Positions 20,603 through 33,539 are shown, counted from the first letter of the stretch. The stretch is 64,000 nucleotides of DNA from Branchiostoma lanceolatum (GCF_035083965.1 NC_089738.1:9698734-9762733), one strand, 5' to 3'. Notes: generated by a model from the sequence alone, not told the origin. A program made the numbers and translations.

Positions 20603-20608
20603 AATAAA
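20603..20608 (+). terminator. Candidate polyadenylation signal of gene D
   Basis: AATAAA in CTGAATAAACATT, 520 bp past the stop codon of gene D. It is the first AATAAA downstream. Confidence 0.55.
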
Positions 20609-20699
20609 CATTTTGACACTGGTGAATACACGTACGCCATGGATGTTCATTTCACGTCAATGTAGACGTTACCTTTGGTTGGTCATTGGGGGGGGGGGG

Positions 20700-23600
20700 G
20701 GTCTTTGAGGTAGTTATAGCACGTGACAACGCTAGATTTGTCCTTAAGTTTGGTGAGCTAAAGTGAACTAGTTTTAGATGATATCGTGAAATCGTTTTTG
20801 ATGCCATAGAATGGTATGAAAACCGTATTTTGCCTACCAGTCTTTTTTTTTTCAACTTTTCGTTCATTCAAGCAAGAGAACTTGATTTGTAACATTTTTA
20901 GACAAGGAAAATAGACAACGAATGCAAAATTTAGTGCTCAACGGCAGAACATTCTATGCCATCACCACACGCTCATTAACGGAATGTCCCGGGTTCTTCC
21001 GTTATGTAAATATCAGCATGGCTGAGATCCACACTAAACGAGGCGAGACATTGTTCCACATACTGACTGCCTACAATAGCGTTTCCTCCGCGATTCAAAT
21101 CTACCCAGTGTGGGTGGTTGTGGTGTTTCCTGCATTCTTACCTTCTTATAAAAGCAAACGCTGACTACATAATGACAGATTATATATTTGTATTGGCGAG
21201 GCCAAAATAAAGGCCAGCACGGTAGCACAGTGGACTATTTTAGCCTCAAATAATTGCTTGCTAAAAGAACACTGTATTTACATATCAGTCACTACCAGAC
21301 CTTCTAGTTTTGTCCCAAAATACCCTTGCCGATCATCTAGATTTCTATAGCTTGACTATGCAAAATGAAATGGTCCTTCAGTTACATCCATTTTCCAAGA
21401 AATATGTGAATACGACAGAACACGTTAAAGTACTCTTCGTGGACAGAATTTACCAGACAAAGAAGAAGATCGAACATTAAGATAAGATCAGACCGGTCTG
21501 TAAAGACTGACGTCATGGGAGTAGGCGTACCCTACTTTACAAGCGAACAGAATGACACATGGTAGAAGAATGTCATGAATACGTGATGACCCTACTTTGT
21601 ATTTGTGTTAGTCGGTTCAGAAGACACAGTGGGCGTGTGAGTACAGTACATGTAACACTGCACTAAGATATTTTAACATTCTATGGGCCAGGCTAAAATA
21701 CTATATTGTTTTACGTCAGCAAAGAACCTTTTAATGGAAAATGAGACTACAGGTCATCACCCTTACGCATTTGTAAACTTTAAGAAATGTATTGAATTAG
21801 TGGGTATTAGATAACTCTTTGTGTTTGTGTAACTTTCATAGTGTGGGATTTGTTAATCGTACATGTTTATAAACAGGAGTTTTTCTCACTTAGGTAACCT
21901 TGTGCAGCTAGGTTTTACACAGTTAATAAACACCATGTATACGAAATAATGATGCAAATATGCTAAAAAAAAATTGTAGTATAGGCCATTCACTTGAAGG
22001 TTTTGTTCTCAATGATATGTTAAAAAATGGGGAACAAATCTCACACAATGCATTTCTGATATTTATAATTATAGCTGCATTGTCCATATACATCCATTAA
22101 AATACCTGTCACGTACCCAGCGAATGACCGGACGCCATTTTGACTATTATGAATAATGGTGTGTTAGTTGGACCGTGATAAAACCCTACTTGTACCGTGT
22201 CTAACAAGTCCCGTCAGCGAAATGGAATTTAAATGTGCTGAAAGATGTTCAAGGTAGATTTCAACACCGTGTTAACATGCTAGGTGTCACAATGAAGGAT
22301 ACACAAAAGAAGACAATTTGGTAGATGATATGTTTTTGCGGTGCACTGAAGAGCATATATATCTAAGGCTGCCCCACCCACTTTTTATGGGTATTATTTT
22401 CGAGTTTAGTGTTAGTGTGCCTTCTTCGATACGCATGCATTCAGGAAATCGTTGTAACATGCTACACACGTACACATTCCATGAAAAGTTTATTGGTACA
22501 AAAGGTTTGGGGTTGAATCATTCTAGATATTCCAAGGGTAACGGGGGCCGCCCGAACCTCGCACGCGCCCGAACATCGCACGGATTTTTTACTGATGTTA
22601 TTTTGCATAAGTACGCCGTGTTTGTGTCCAATGACTATGCTGATAAGGAAGGTAAATAACCCAAGTTCATGCACATAATTGTCATTTACATTCAAAACAT
22701 ATGTGTACATATTCATTTCTTGTTTTGTCGAAAAGTAGTATTTTGACAATAATGATGGCAACGCTGAGTAGAGGGTCACTGCGTAGCTAGACGGCCCGGC
22801 ACCTAAATATACGACCTGTGCCAAGCAGATATATAGGTCACACAGCTATCATACACATAAGAAAAATAATTTCATAAAACACTAAGAAATTGGGTCTTTA
22901 GGTGTTTGTTGAGAAGAAAACCGACCAAAGAAAAACAACGTAAACATTGCTGTCGTCTGACGACGTTGTTTTCCCGCCATTTTTTTGGACCGCGATGGTG
23001 GCGGGATGATTCAACGCACAGTTTTGTTACGCTCTAACATGTGATTGGTACCGTCTATGAAAAGGAAACTGAATACAGAGATGGCGAAGATGTTTCCCAA
23101 TAAGTAGACGGAGTATTGTTGATGTAAGCGGTGTCGTTTTTTCGTAATGATTTCGTAAGTCGGGCCGCATTCAATACGTACGTCGGGCCGCGTAGTAGCC
23201 TATTTCCCGTGGGAACATGAGCTGGGATGCGCTAGATATAGCCCTTCTCACATGACGTTAGAAGTGCACACAGTCAAAATTTTCCGGTCAAAAGAAAGCT
23301 AGAATATAGCAGACTTCAAGCCTTATTTACATTTCCCTAACTTCATCACCAACTTCCGAAGAGAGCAAAATTACCAAAGCGTACTAAGTTAGGCACACTA
23401 TCTGGCGTAGCACTAAATCAGAAGGTACATTCGTGAAAATGTCTCACAGCGTCTTCCGCATGTAACGCGGAGCATGAAGGGCCCATGAACAGTATGAATA
23501 CATTTCTTGTCCAAGTATGGTCTTTAGATGAATGTGTTCAAAATTCATTCATTAAAACCTGACCACTCTCTGGCAACCAGCAATGGAGCGCCGTGAGTTC

Positions 23601-23880
23601 CAGCGCGTAAAAAAACGTCCGATGGTTGGGCACCCCCCGTTATAGACAAGACCAACCATTGTGTAAAGATCATTCAAAATTTACTTAACTATTTGTTCCC
23701 TTCCCTTTCCTTTAATTTCAACATTCTACGTAATCGGATCACACACATTCACACACACACACAGAAAACATATGTTCACTGGCTGAAATTTGTTTGTTTG
23801 TTAATATGATGCTCCACCAAATCCTCAACAAATGGAAAGACCCTTATTCATAATTTAAATCCTACGGCATTTTTCGTACT
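20700..23880. other. Intergenic between D and E, presumed promoter side of E
   Basis: No coding exon was recognised. It contains a run of twelve or more G at about 20689, a CpG-rich stretch around 22560-22600, and 23150-23215 with two CGGGCCGC sites. An acceptor (TTTTCGTACTAAG, ending 23883) 28 nt before the ATG of E suggests that a noncoding first exon of E lies here. I could not choose among several GTAAG donors. Confidence 0.4.
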
Positions 23881-23911
23881 AAGCCAGTCTGTCGCACGAA
23901 AAGCACACAAG

Positions 23912-25184
23912 ATGGCAGAGAAGTTTAGCGAGTCGGACCGAGCGGCCATCCAAACTGTGTTCGACAAGTTTGACAAGGACGGAGGGGGCACGATAGACCG
24001 CGAAGAGCTGGGGGACATGCTGGCGGAGCTCGGAGAGAGTCCCACCGAGGATGTCGTTACGGTAAGCCGCTGTGTTTTTGGTGAGACTGCCTGGTTCATG
24101 TGTGACTCCTTGAAACTATGAGTGTGGTAGGCCAAGGTACAAAATGAAGGGTCACGTTCTATAACGGTTAGTCTAGTTAGACATGTGTCAGGATTTGGCA
24201 AAAGTGACTGATATATAACGTGCCCAAACTCTTTGATGAGAAAGCATCGCCAAACTAGGCTCCTTTAACCTTCATTTAGTATTTTCTTAACGTTAATTCT
24301 CAGTTTGGGAAAATTTGCAAAAAGAATGCGAATTACCCTTCGAACTTTGCAATTGAGATAATAGGTTGTTATGGTTACCCTGCTTTCTTCAGCTTAACTT
24401 AATTTGATATCGCTAGAAATTTTAAACGAGATTCAATTTAGCGAATCACATTGTTACGGGTGTGTCAGGAATTTTTATCATTGACGTCATCAGGAATTTT
24501 GTCGCGTGTCAGTTAGATGCACAAAGAAAGAATTATACATATTTTGGTCATTTCTTTTAATGTATGCAAATTTCGTGTCAGTTGCAGGAATAATATATAA
24601 CACAATGGCAAGCCTCTAGCCACAGCTTTTTTTAATTGGTTATTAGAAAACAGATCAATTCAGTCTTATGTATTTTCGCCACCACTGTTTCTATATCATT
24701 TCTGCAGGCTATGATGATGTCGTTGGATAAAGACAAAAGTGGAACAATTGACTTTGACGAGTTCCTGTCCATGGTGAAACAAGTCAAGACCGTCCCTCGT
24801 CAGGACACTCTGTTGGCAGTCTTTCAGGAGTATGATAAGGTAAAACCATGTTCCACATCTAAAGATGTGACTTGAAACATTTTCGGTAATGTAATGAGTC
24901 AGTGTGTCGCCAGAGGGCGCGAATGAGTGGTGCATTTTCCTCGGACGATACGAATGTCGTGCTCGTTATCAGTCCATCCACACACCTTATAGCTGATTTG
25001 TGATTTGTCCAAATAGGACGGCAGCGGAAAGCTGGACGCTGCTGAGATCAAAGAGGCGATGAAGAAAGGCGGATGCAAGATGTCTGACAAGGCCGTCAGC
25101 TATCTCATCAAACGTGCTGACATAGACGGGGATGGGCTGATCAACTATCAAGAGTTCGCCAGCATCATGAAACCCGGGATGTGA
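23912..25184 (+). CDS. Gene E: calmodulin-like EF-hand protein, 149 aa
   Basis: Three coding exons: 23912-24061 (50 codons, start MAEKFSESDRAAI), 24708-24839 (44) and 25017-25184 (55 plus stop), phase-0 joins. The loops DKDGGGTIDREE, DKDKSGTIDFDE, DKDGSGKLDAAE and DIDGDGLINYQE are all canonical, so four functional calcium sites are expected. The linker VKQVKTVPRQDTLLAVFQ is nearly the same as in F, so E and F are sister copies facing each other. The third join splits the EF3 loop as DK|DGSG, like D and F. The C-terminus is SIMKPGM. The ATG follows AAGCACACAAG and an acceptor 28 nt upstream. Cytosolic calcium sensor or buffer by family; it is the least altered gene of its subgroup. Confidence 0.94.
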
Positions 25185-25410
25185 TGGTAGTCTTTTCGTG
25201 CTACAGACGTTAGCTCTTGTTACATTATTTAGAAAACCATAAGGTTTGTGCTTTAGGATATAGTTATGCATCCCTAACTATATAGAAATTAAGTTTTTGG
25301 TGGGTTTCGTGCTTGCAATCAATCAATACTGCATTGTGGATGGATGGCACGTACAGAGAATCACATTTTTAGAATATAGCGGTGGCATCTTACAGATGTA
25401 CTTTTATCAA

Positions 25411-25416
25411 AATAAA
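25411..25416 (+). terminator. Candidate polyadenylation signal of gene E
   Basis: AATAAA in ATCAAAATAAACGTG, 227 bp past the stop codon of gene E. Confidence 0.6.
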
Positions 25417-25768
25417 CGTGTTTAACTTCATAAATATGGTACCTTCAGCTTTTCATTTTTATCGACGGGTTATCTTGTTTAAGTCATTTAAGAAGACGCT
25501 GTAACAAGAACTTAGCCCAGCAGGAAGCTCCCCCATGCGCCCAAGTTTATACTACATGCATTACATTGCCGTTTTTAAAGGAAAAGTGGATCTATTGACA
25601 GAAACAGACATCAAATCCTCGCTCCGTTTGCTGGACGAGGATACGTGTAACATCCGTAGTAGCGCCACGTATATATCTATGTATACGTCATTTCTTGCAC
25701 GTAATGAATGCGTATGAATAAATGACGACATGTACACACTGTCAGTTTTACGTTATATCAGTGCATAG

Positions 25769-25774
25769 TTTATT
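25769..25774 (-). terminator. Candidate polyadenylation signal of gene F
   Basis: TTTATT (AATAAA on the minus strand), about 1.0 kb past the stop of F and facing the end of gene E. No nearer AATAAA was found on that strand. The convergent ends of E and F would then be about 350 bp apart. Confidence 0.4.
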
Positions 25775-26787
25775 CATTGTGAAAAAAAAAAAATAAAGTT
25801 CTGAAACGAAACACTGTGAGGTATTCGAACAACTACTCGGTGAAGTTGGCACTTAGGCGCAGCATTTAGTTTCTAAATAAACATTATTCAAAGAATAGGC
25901 TCTAAATGTTTAAATTTATCAAAACATTGTTTGAAAATGCTTCCCTGTAACTATCATGTGTTATAATATCATAAAGTCATAAGCGTGAAAATTGAACACA
26001 AACTACGATTAGATTTAAGAACGACGTTAGATTAAAGTGACTGTTAAAAAGTGGAAAGTTGGCAGTGAATCCCACTGAAGCAACGATATGCATATTATAA
26101 GACATTGCCTTCTTAGAATATGAATGATTGTCATCGCAAGACGTCTGTGAGAGAGCATCTTCTAAAAAAGCCATCAAAAAATGTATTCGTTACATTCTGA
26201 ATTCCAAATGGCGTTGGCACTATCAAATATTAGAATCATGTATATTATTATCTTTCTCTCTTAAGGGTTTCAATTGCTTTGCTTGCATTGTGGCACATAG
26301 TGGGTACAAGTGGGTGAATATGACTCTCTGATATATAGTGTGTTTTAAGAGCAAGCAACCGTATATATGTATTTTGTTAGAAGGGGCTAAGTTATAGTAC
26401 TCTTTATCACTATATAGTAGGCTCCAAATGGTGTTTTAGAAACGGCCCACTATTTGTAAAATGACCTTAAAGGTGGGTCTATACTTTTCTTAGTAATGAT
26501 AATTTGAATACCATGTCGTGCAGAAATAACGGAAGTATTTTCCCCCTTCTCCTAATAACACAATCATAGGAAGTATTTGACAAAATTGAGGCCCTATTTT
26601 TGTGCTGTTCAAACAGAAAAACTCAATGATAAGTCATCTAGACCCTTTAGTTCAACACAATCCTTAGACCTCGAGCCATTAACGTCTAACTGTGCCGTGA
26701 CTTGTAACGACGTTTCTTGGAACAGCCACATGACCTTCGACATTGGTGACGTCACCTGCCTCGGGCGTCAGCACGCGTCATTGGTGT

Positions 26788-28669
26788 TTATGACCTTGGG
26801 CGGATCAGCTTGACGAACTCCTCGTAAGTCAGTTTTCCGTCCGCATCCTTGTCGACCTAACTCGGCAGACATCAAAAGGGACATCAATGTATTGAACGTT
26901 ATATACAAATAACCCCCCCCCCACAACTGAAACCTATGCAGCCGATGCATTAGAATAAGGACGTTCACACTTCCGAGTACGCATGAGCGGGGACAGGAAC
27001 TGTGTGTAATATGTCAAAGGTGAAGGCCCCTAACTTGTGAACAGTTCTCGTTTCGACCATTGTCTCAATTTGCATAATAATTTGCATAATAATGTCCATA
27101 CGTGTTTTGTTTATATCTCAGGGGCCTTCACCTTTGACATATTACCCACAATTACTGTTACTGCACATGCCTACTCGGAAGTGTGAACGACCTTATAAAC
27201 TGCAAAACTATCATGATATCATGTATCTATAACATATAGTGTACATCTTGTTAAATATAGGCCTCAAAGACGTGCAGATTATTTGTGACGTACTTTTGTA
27301 TGCAAATTTGATGTTCCCGGATCTGTACCCTTTGAACCCAAGCGCTGACATGTGTGGAAATTTCCGCCGACAATTCTATATATTCCCTGTCAAGCTTAGA
27401 TTACCACTGTGTCTTCTAATTGTCAAAGAAGCTGACTTTCAACAACTTTTTACCCATTGCTGATATCACTCCTGCGACAAGTAACGTGTAAAAAGCGATT
27501 TGGTCAAAGAGCTGAAGAAGACGGAGTGATTCAGTTAGAAAATAGGGTGAGTCCAATTTGTTTGCTTAGGAGAACAGTTTAACCTTTCCATAATGTGATT
27601 TGCGAATTTTCACGCTATTCTGAATATGTTGTTGTTGTTGTTGATTACCTTCTTGATGAGATAGTCGATGGTTCTGTCTGACAGTTCGCACCCTCTGGCC
27701 TTCATGGCTTCCTTCAACTCCTCAGGTCCGAGCTGTCCACTTCCGTCCTGTAATGGACAGAACAATGCAACTATTTGTTGAATGTGTGATTTAAAAGTCG
27801 CATATGCCATTATCCGCATGCAAGTTTATTGGTCTGATGTCTGACTCTTCTCCCATGTTTACCTAGCTAACATAATATGACGTCATGTGTAAACATTTAT
27901 TAATTAGCTTTCACACTTCCGAGTACGCATGCGCGGCGATAGGTACTGTGGGTAATATGTCAAAGGTGAAGGCTCCTTGGCTTGTAAAAAGATCTCGTCT
28001 CGATCATTGTCTTAATTTGCATAACACTGTCAAGACGGGTTTTGTTTACGTCTCAGGGACCTTCACCTTTGTCATATTACCCATAATTTCTGTCGCCGCG
28101 CATGCGTATGAAAGCGCTTATACAAATATTTGTTTTAATGTGTGATTTGTAAGTCGCGTAAATATGCCATTATCCGCATGCAGGTTTATAGGTCTAACGT
28201 TTCCATGTTTAACCAACTTACATGGCGGCTATGACGTCATGAGTAAACATTTAGCTAAAGAGAAATAGAAGGTACCACTTGCAACACTGCTATCTTACCT
28301 TGTCGTATGACTTGAACATTGTGAGAAGAGCATCCTCCCTTGGAACGGTCTTCACCTGCTTTACCATTCCCAGAAACTCCTCAAAGGAAAGGGTGCCATC
28401 ACGGTTTTTGTCCATAGACAACATCAGTGCCTAAATGATTAATATTAACAATCTATAAATTGCATATAAATGACACTTTTCTTTAAAAATAAATACAGCA
28501 CGCACAAGCACTGCTGTGCTTTCGTGGACTAACTTCTCTGGCATTTTATCTGTCTATTTGGCAAATTTGTACTCTTTTCAGCCGCCTCATACAGACACAC
28601 AGACACACATACACACAGACACACACGCACACACACACATACACATACAGACACACACAAACACACACA

Positions 28670-28735
<66 letters not shown>

Positions 28736-28755
28736 TACACACACACACACACGCA

Positions 28756-28788
<33 letters not shown>

Positions 28789-28997
28789 TCTCTCTCTCCC
28801 TCTCTCTCTGTGTCTCTCTCTCGCTCTCATACTATCATCGGGCTCACCGTGACGGTGTCTTCGGAAGGATTCTCTCCCAGCTCCGCCAGGGAAGTCTCCA
28901 GCTCCGTGATGTTGATGGCGCCGCTCCCGTCCGAGTCAAACTTGTTGAACACGCCCTTGATCTTGGCCAGCTCATCGATACTAAACTTGTCCGCCAT
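26788..28997 (-). CDS. Gene F: calmodulin-like EF-hand protein, 149 aa, four exons
   Basis: Exons 28848-28997 (50 codons, start MADKFSIDELAKI), 28299-28430 (44), 27649-27747 (33) and 26788-26856 (22 plus stop), all phase 0. The loops DSDGSGAINITE, DKNRDGTLSFEE, DKDGSGQLGPEE and DKDADGKLTYEE are all complete. The start aligns with MAEKFSESDR of gene E; an in-frame ATG nine codons further up lies before a good acceptor (TTTTCATCAG) and is rejected. F alone has an intron between EF3 and EF4 (26857-27648, donor AAG/GTAATC); its relatives read through this point. That intron holds a foldback element, intron 2 holds another inside a duplicated block, and intron 1 holds a long CA repeat. The C-terminus is KLIRPRS. 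A TATA promoter is proposed at 33340. Confidence 0.92.
26955..27196. repeat. Foldback element, TTCACACTTCCGAGTACGCA family, copy 1
   Basis: The ends ATAAGGACGTTCACACTTCC and inverted ATAAGGTCGTTCACACTTCC match at 19 of 20 positions. Inner arms share AATATGTCAAAGGTGAAGGC. The centre carries TTTGCATAATAATTTGCATA. It lies in the F-specific intron 3. Confidence 0.88.
27766..28262. repeat. Direct duplication of about 140 bp flanking a foldback element
   Basis: 27766-27906 and 28122-28262 are direct repeats. Both contain TTTGTT..AATGTGTGATTT, GCCATTATCCGCATGCA, GGTTTAT/AGTTTAT, CCATGTTTA and ATGACGTCATG(T/A)GTAAACATTTA. The foldback element at 27907-28119 sits exactly between them. All of this is inside intron 2 of F. 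Confidence 0.82.
27907..28119. repeat. Foldback element, TTCACACTTCCGAGTACGCA family, copy 2
   Basis: Left end GCTTTCACACTTCCGAGTAC; the right arm has lost about 8 bp near the tip (GCGCATGCGTATGAAAGC). Inner arms share AATATGTCAAAGGTGAAGG and CATATTACCCA. Closely related to 26955-27196. Confidence 0.85.
28540..28585. repeat. Half copy of the TAGAAATTGGCC foldback family
   Basis: TCTGTCTATTTGGCAAATTTGTACTCTTTTCAGCC matches the right arm of 16112-16337. The left arm is missing and a CA microsatellite begins where the element breaks off. Confidence 0.6.
28589..28829. repeat. CA microsatellite followed by TC tract
   Basis: About 200 bp of mostly (CA)n with interrupting G and T, then about 40 bp of (TC)n. 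It lies in intron 1 of gene F, within 20 bp of the exon 1 donor. Long open frames across it (Cys-Val or His-Thr repeats) are artefacts of the repeat. Confidence 0.97.
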
Positions 28998-29010
28998 ATC
29001 GCTTTGTCTG

Positions 29011-32000
29011 ATGAAAACAGTCAAGTAAAAGTCACTATAAGCATTTATACATTTTGAATTACAAAATTAAATTGTCTATTAACTTTGCCCTAACGTATCT
29101 CGTATCAATGATATCGATCACCTAAACATATTATCTCCAAGAAGAATATATCTATCGTAATTTTACGAGTGTAAAAGAGCTATGCGTAGAAAGTGATTTT
29201 TTTCTGAAACTGCGCAAGGAAAAACCTCAGTCACTAAATGTAAAAACGTAGATATCTTTGACAATATATCTAAATCGCCATACATCCAGTACATTTGACC
29301 CTGAGTCACTTTCAATTTGCAAAATCCACTTTCTTTGACCATTTGAATAGGATGATACTTTATCAGGAAAACATGTCATGGCGTCATGTTGATGGACTGG
29401 CCAACAACGCCCCCTATCGACTTTTCCTCACACAGCAGGTCAGTGCATGTACGTGTGGCCCGCTTGACAGCAGGCCGTTGATTTTATTGTATCGTAGATC
29501 ATAGGTGTCCAATTTCAGCAAATGTCGATACGAACAGATGGTCCCCTGTCGCGCCTGTATTCAATAGCCACGCCTTAAACCCTTAACCCAAGAATAGGCT
29601 GCGATCGACATGTTAATCATCTAAGGGGCCCAATCCGATGTTGGTAGGGTATTTCAGCCCTTTCTGTGTGTGAGGGAATAAAACGTTACGTCGATGCCCC
29701 CTGCAATGAAACATAGTCTTATCCTTTTCTAATGTAGACTATACTCAAAAGTAGATTCATTTCAAGCTGTGTATTTACTTCAAATCTAAAATCAGTTGCA
29801 GCCGTTCTCGAAAAGGCTTTCATTCCACACACAATGAACTTTTCTTACTGTGATCATGAGTTCACGTATGCGCAAATCCGATTTCGAAAACGTGACTTGA
29901 ATACATCTGACGTTATTTTCCGATGATTAAATTAAGTGAAGGCTTGGTGAATGTATTATCGTCATGGTGACATGCACAATGTGAAATGAATCTTGCAAAT
30001 ATAATTCCGTTTCATTTGCTGGATTAACCTCAGAATTCTCACGGGAAAATTGACTTGCCTCTAGCGTTCTTACTGGGGGCAAGTCACGAAATATGTGAGA
30101 GTATGCATACAGTACGCTATGCGATCAAATTCCTGTAGGCTCTGCCGGCGTTCTTATCATATAATCGTATTAGCTAGAACTCTTTAAGTTTAAATATTCC
30201 TCCCACAACATTCTCAAAGTACGAATGTGGGTGCGGCGGGATAAAGAAGTAACGCTTGGCGAGAATTGTATCAAAAAAGCATGACCACGACTGTATGCGT
30301 TTGTAGTTGCAGGAATTATTCATCGATGCGGCAAAAAAAAAACAAAAAAACAACAACAACCAGGAACCATTTAATGGTCTGGTCAAAAGCAACCTATTTG
30401 CCCAGTTAAGGGTGATACAGTTATCACTCTGGCCTTGATAAAGAGTCTTACAGACCATGCTGCCTGGTGATTATGCTCAATATAAAAAGTAAAGTCTACA
30501 GGGAAAGGTGGTCCCACAGCCGTTTCGAGGCACTTTGTCTAGGGCACGGTATTGGAAGGCGGAGTCCATACCTCTCCTTCCACCGACTCTTACCTCTCCA
30601 ACCTAAGCCTGTTACCCAATTTTACACCTAGGTGAAGTAAGGAAAGTCGTACAAAGTGCCTCTTCAAGGACACAACGTCTAGCTCTCGATCTCGTGTCCG
30701 CTAGTCTAGTCATTCGGCGCCACCAATATAAAAGAGTTTTTATATCAAGATGCCAAGCAATTTCATGAGTAATGGAGCACTAACATTTGATCTCTAACAC
30801 ACATTTATTATTCCCTTTTATCGTTGTTATGATGGTCTCTGTGTCATTCACGGCAGCATGGTAAATACGAGACCCTATGCTACTGAGTACGGACCGAACA
30901 AGATACGCTTGAAGTTCAAGTAAACATGGCGTGTTTGAAATGTACGTGACATTTTTGAATATACCACTGTGTACTGTATACAGACCATTACACTTGTTCC
31001 GCTTCATTTACAGCGAGTCTTGAAAGATTCAAATGTTTGAAGAGAGTCTTTGTGCAGTCTGTATGAGACTGCATTGTTATGTCTACGCGTGCCTTTCCTT
31101 TATTGACTCTTTAAACATGCCATTTAAACAGCGTTCACCTTTGTCGTTATACTCGTACAATTACGGCTTTGTTAAAAAGATACGTGCATTACGCCATATG
31201 CAGCTGATTCGATCATATGGACCACATTCTTTGAGAATTCCAAAACTAATGCGAGCGTCCGAAAAAAAAGTTTGGCAAAAAAGTTGCATTCATGATGAAA
31301 TTTCAAGTGGTCAGGAACGTTGAACAAATGACTTAGAACACAGAATATGGTACACCGAATAAATGATTCTCCATTTAGGTTCTTTCTCATCTTTGACTTT
31401 GGAATTGACTTCTGGCATTCTACGAGATAAATGTCCGTTTTTCCATATCTTTTGCAATGTACGGCATGTATATTTGCTCATTTTGCAGCTGTTTTGTACG
31501 ATTTACAGTATGGTCGCAAGCTTCTTTTTCTTTGGAAATGGAGGGAAATTTATGCCCACGCGGATGGCATCCATATAATCGAATCAGCATGGCCTTAGCA
31601 ACAGGAGGAATGACCATGTTTCGTTGGCTGATCAAATGAACCAGCACCCTTACATCCTGCTGCATCACGCCCACTCCTCACACGCCCACCCCCAGACATC
31701 ACAATGTCGACAGGATTCCGACATGACTCACTTCAGTAGTGTGTGACAAGTGTGTTACGCGCGTACGTGATTCTGAAAAAAAATGTCTTACAGAATTCCT
31801 TTCAACTCACAGTCATGAAAATCTTTGCTGTTAGAATGGAATCATGCATCTGTGTCATTGTAATTTTTGTCCAATGATTAATATAACAATGTCTTGGTGT
31901 CAATTCTGTCAACACAGCTGTTTGTTTTTAAAACGTACGCGTATGAGTCGGAAACTGTGCATGACTTTAATTTAGAGTTTTGTTGTTTCAAGAACTAGTA

Positions 32001-33222
32001 TCACATTCTATATGTCTACTTAAATTGTAGGTACTTGCCAGTAGTTGCAGGTCATCAAAGTCCAATGACCTTTGACACGAATAGGACCAAAATGTCTATC
32101 GGGTAATTGGGAAATGGATTAGAGTCTTCTATACATTCACTGGATGCCATGGCCAATTAAAGCCCGATCTCTTTAATATGTATCGTGTGTGTTTCTCAGG
32201 GTCAAACTCAGGGGGGCCTGTTGTAGAATTTCCTCGGGGGCATGTTGGCCCTAGAGCCGAGGAGTTGGCCTTATGTAGGCCCTGGAAACAGTCTGGCATC
32301 CCGGCTCCACTGGGTCATCCTATGGGTCAGCTTATACATCTGAAATTTTGAGTTATCTCGACTTTTACAGATGATTTAGGGCTGTTCGCTCCACATGTAT
32401 GATTTGTTATACAGGCTGGGTAGACTAGATAAGAGAACCCAAGGTCTTTTATGGAAAACATCAGATAACGGGTTGACTGAATGGGCACACATGTACATGT
32501 CGTGTTAAGTGGGACAGGCGACCCGGTCATGTTTATGTAACTTATAACATTCGAAGGTCATTCACTTGGTTTACATTTCTCTTGTCAGTCTCGGTAAGTG
32601 GGAGGGGGGCACCGCTGTGTTTGAACTTCATTTCTATGGCCCAACGAACATGATTGAACGTCGATGCTAACAGCGTTCCCAACATTGTTTGGCGCAGTCT
32701 TCAGTATCTGTCAACTAAATGGTGGAATGTTTGGGGAGGGGGGCGAGCAATGGTTTGGCTATGAGACGAAGCCTGTAAGTTCTGTGGTATGTCACGGTAT
32801 AACTGTGATGGGAAAATAACTATGTCACATTTGCTTTACAGTAAATGTTACATATTTCTTCCAGACATTATCAACTTAACATACAACCGTAACATACAAC
32901 CATGAATGCGTATCGACAACTGTCAGTAACAGCTCAGTGAGGGCATAGATAATAATCAATAAACGTACACGTATTATGCAATACGTTATGATTATTATAA
33001 TACAATAATTTCTGATGGTAAGTGTCTGACGGTAGCTGATAGTTGAATATTGTTACGATGTCAAAGTAGTCAACGAAAACTTGTCTAACCCTTTATCAAC
33101 TAAATCAACGTGCTGCCTGTTAATTATTATTAACCCAAAAGATCAAACAAATACCTGCCAGAACTAAACGTTCCTAACTATACAGTGTGAAGACAGTATG
33201 TATTGTGAAATGCTGTACGTAC
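29011..33222 (-). other. Probable 5'UTR intron of gene F
   Basis: A stretch of 4.2 kb with no coding exon recognised on either strand. It holds the SINE at 30500-30725, an A-rich tract at about 30330 and a GACAAGTGTG-rich stretch at about 31740. It is bounded by the acceptor at 29008-29010 and the donor at 33221-33222. Confidence 0.45.
30500..30725 (-). mobile_element. SINE body, copy 2 (tRNA part eroded)
   Basis: Minus-strand copy of the body seen at 4687: the shared phrases GAGGCACTTTGT, TTACACCTAGGTGAAGTAAG and AAGTCGTACAAAGTGCCTCTT appear in inverted order. The B box is no longer recognisable. It lies in the presumed 5'UTR intron of F. Confidence 0.75.
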
Positions 33223-33347
33223 CTGTTCGAGTTAACGTGAACTACAAGTTGAGTTTCACACGTTCGGGGTGTGGTCGTCTGCTCGGAGTTGTGTACTTTG
33301 AATAATTGGTACCAGACTGGGTCTAGCGGCGGCCTGCTTATATAGGG
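33223..33347 (-). promoter_or_regulatory. Candidate TATA promoter and noncoding first exon of gene F
   Basis: On the minus strand CCCTATATAAGC (about 33337-33348) is followed about 30 bp later by a likely start near 33308. The exon then ends TCGAACAG at 33223, before the donor GTACGTAC. This gives an 80-90 nt first exon and a 4.2-kb intron ending at the acceptor 10 nt before the ATG of F. The pairing with gene F is inference; no other minus-strand gene lies between. Confidence 0.55.
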
Positions 33348-33539
33348 TCAGTTGCCAATACGGGCAGTCACAGCTTAGTAATCTGTTTTTGGGTACTACA
33401 AATTCCGACACACCCCACAAGTTCAGTTTGAAAGCACAGTATTTGTATCTTGTTGCTCGGCATACATAAGATAGGGCAATTCTAGAGTAACTAATTGTTG
33501 CAATGTTTCAATTATCCACCGCAGCAGGTTATGTTTTCG

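Noticed and set aside
22318-22824. Overlapping frames of 113 and 120 codons on opposite strands
   Set aside because: Overlap on both strands with no domain; probably chance in a CpG-richer stretch.
29010-29024. Upstream in-frame ATG for gene F (start MTVFIRQSD)
   Set aside because: It lies before a good splice acceptor (TTTTCATCAG), and the downstream MADKF start aligns with MAEKF of gene E.
28516-29028. Long plus-strand open frame of 170 codons, and several Cys-Val frames on the minus strand
   Set aside because: They run through the CA/TC microsatellite; the remainder is the antisense of gene F exon 1.
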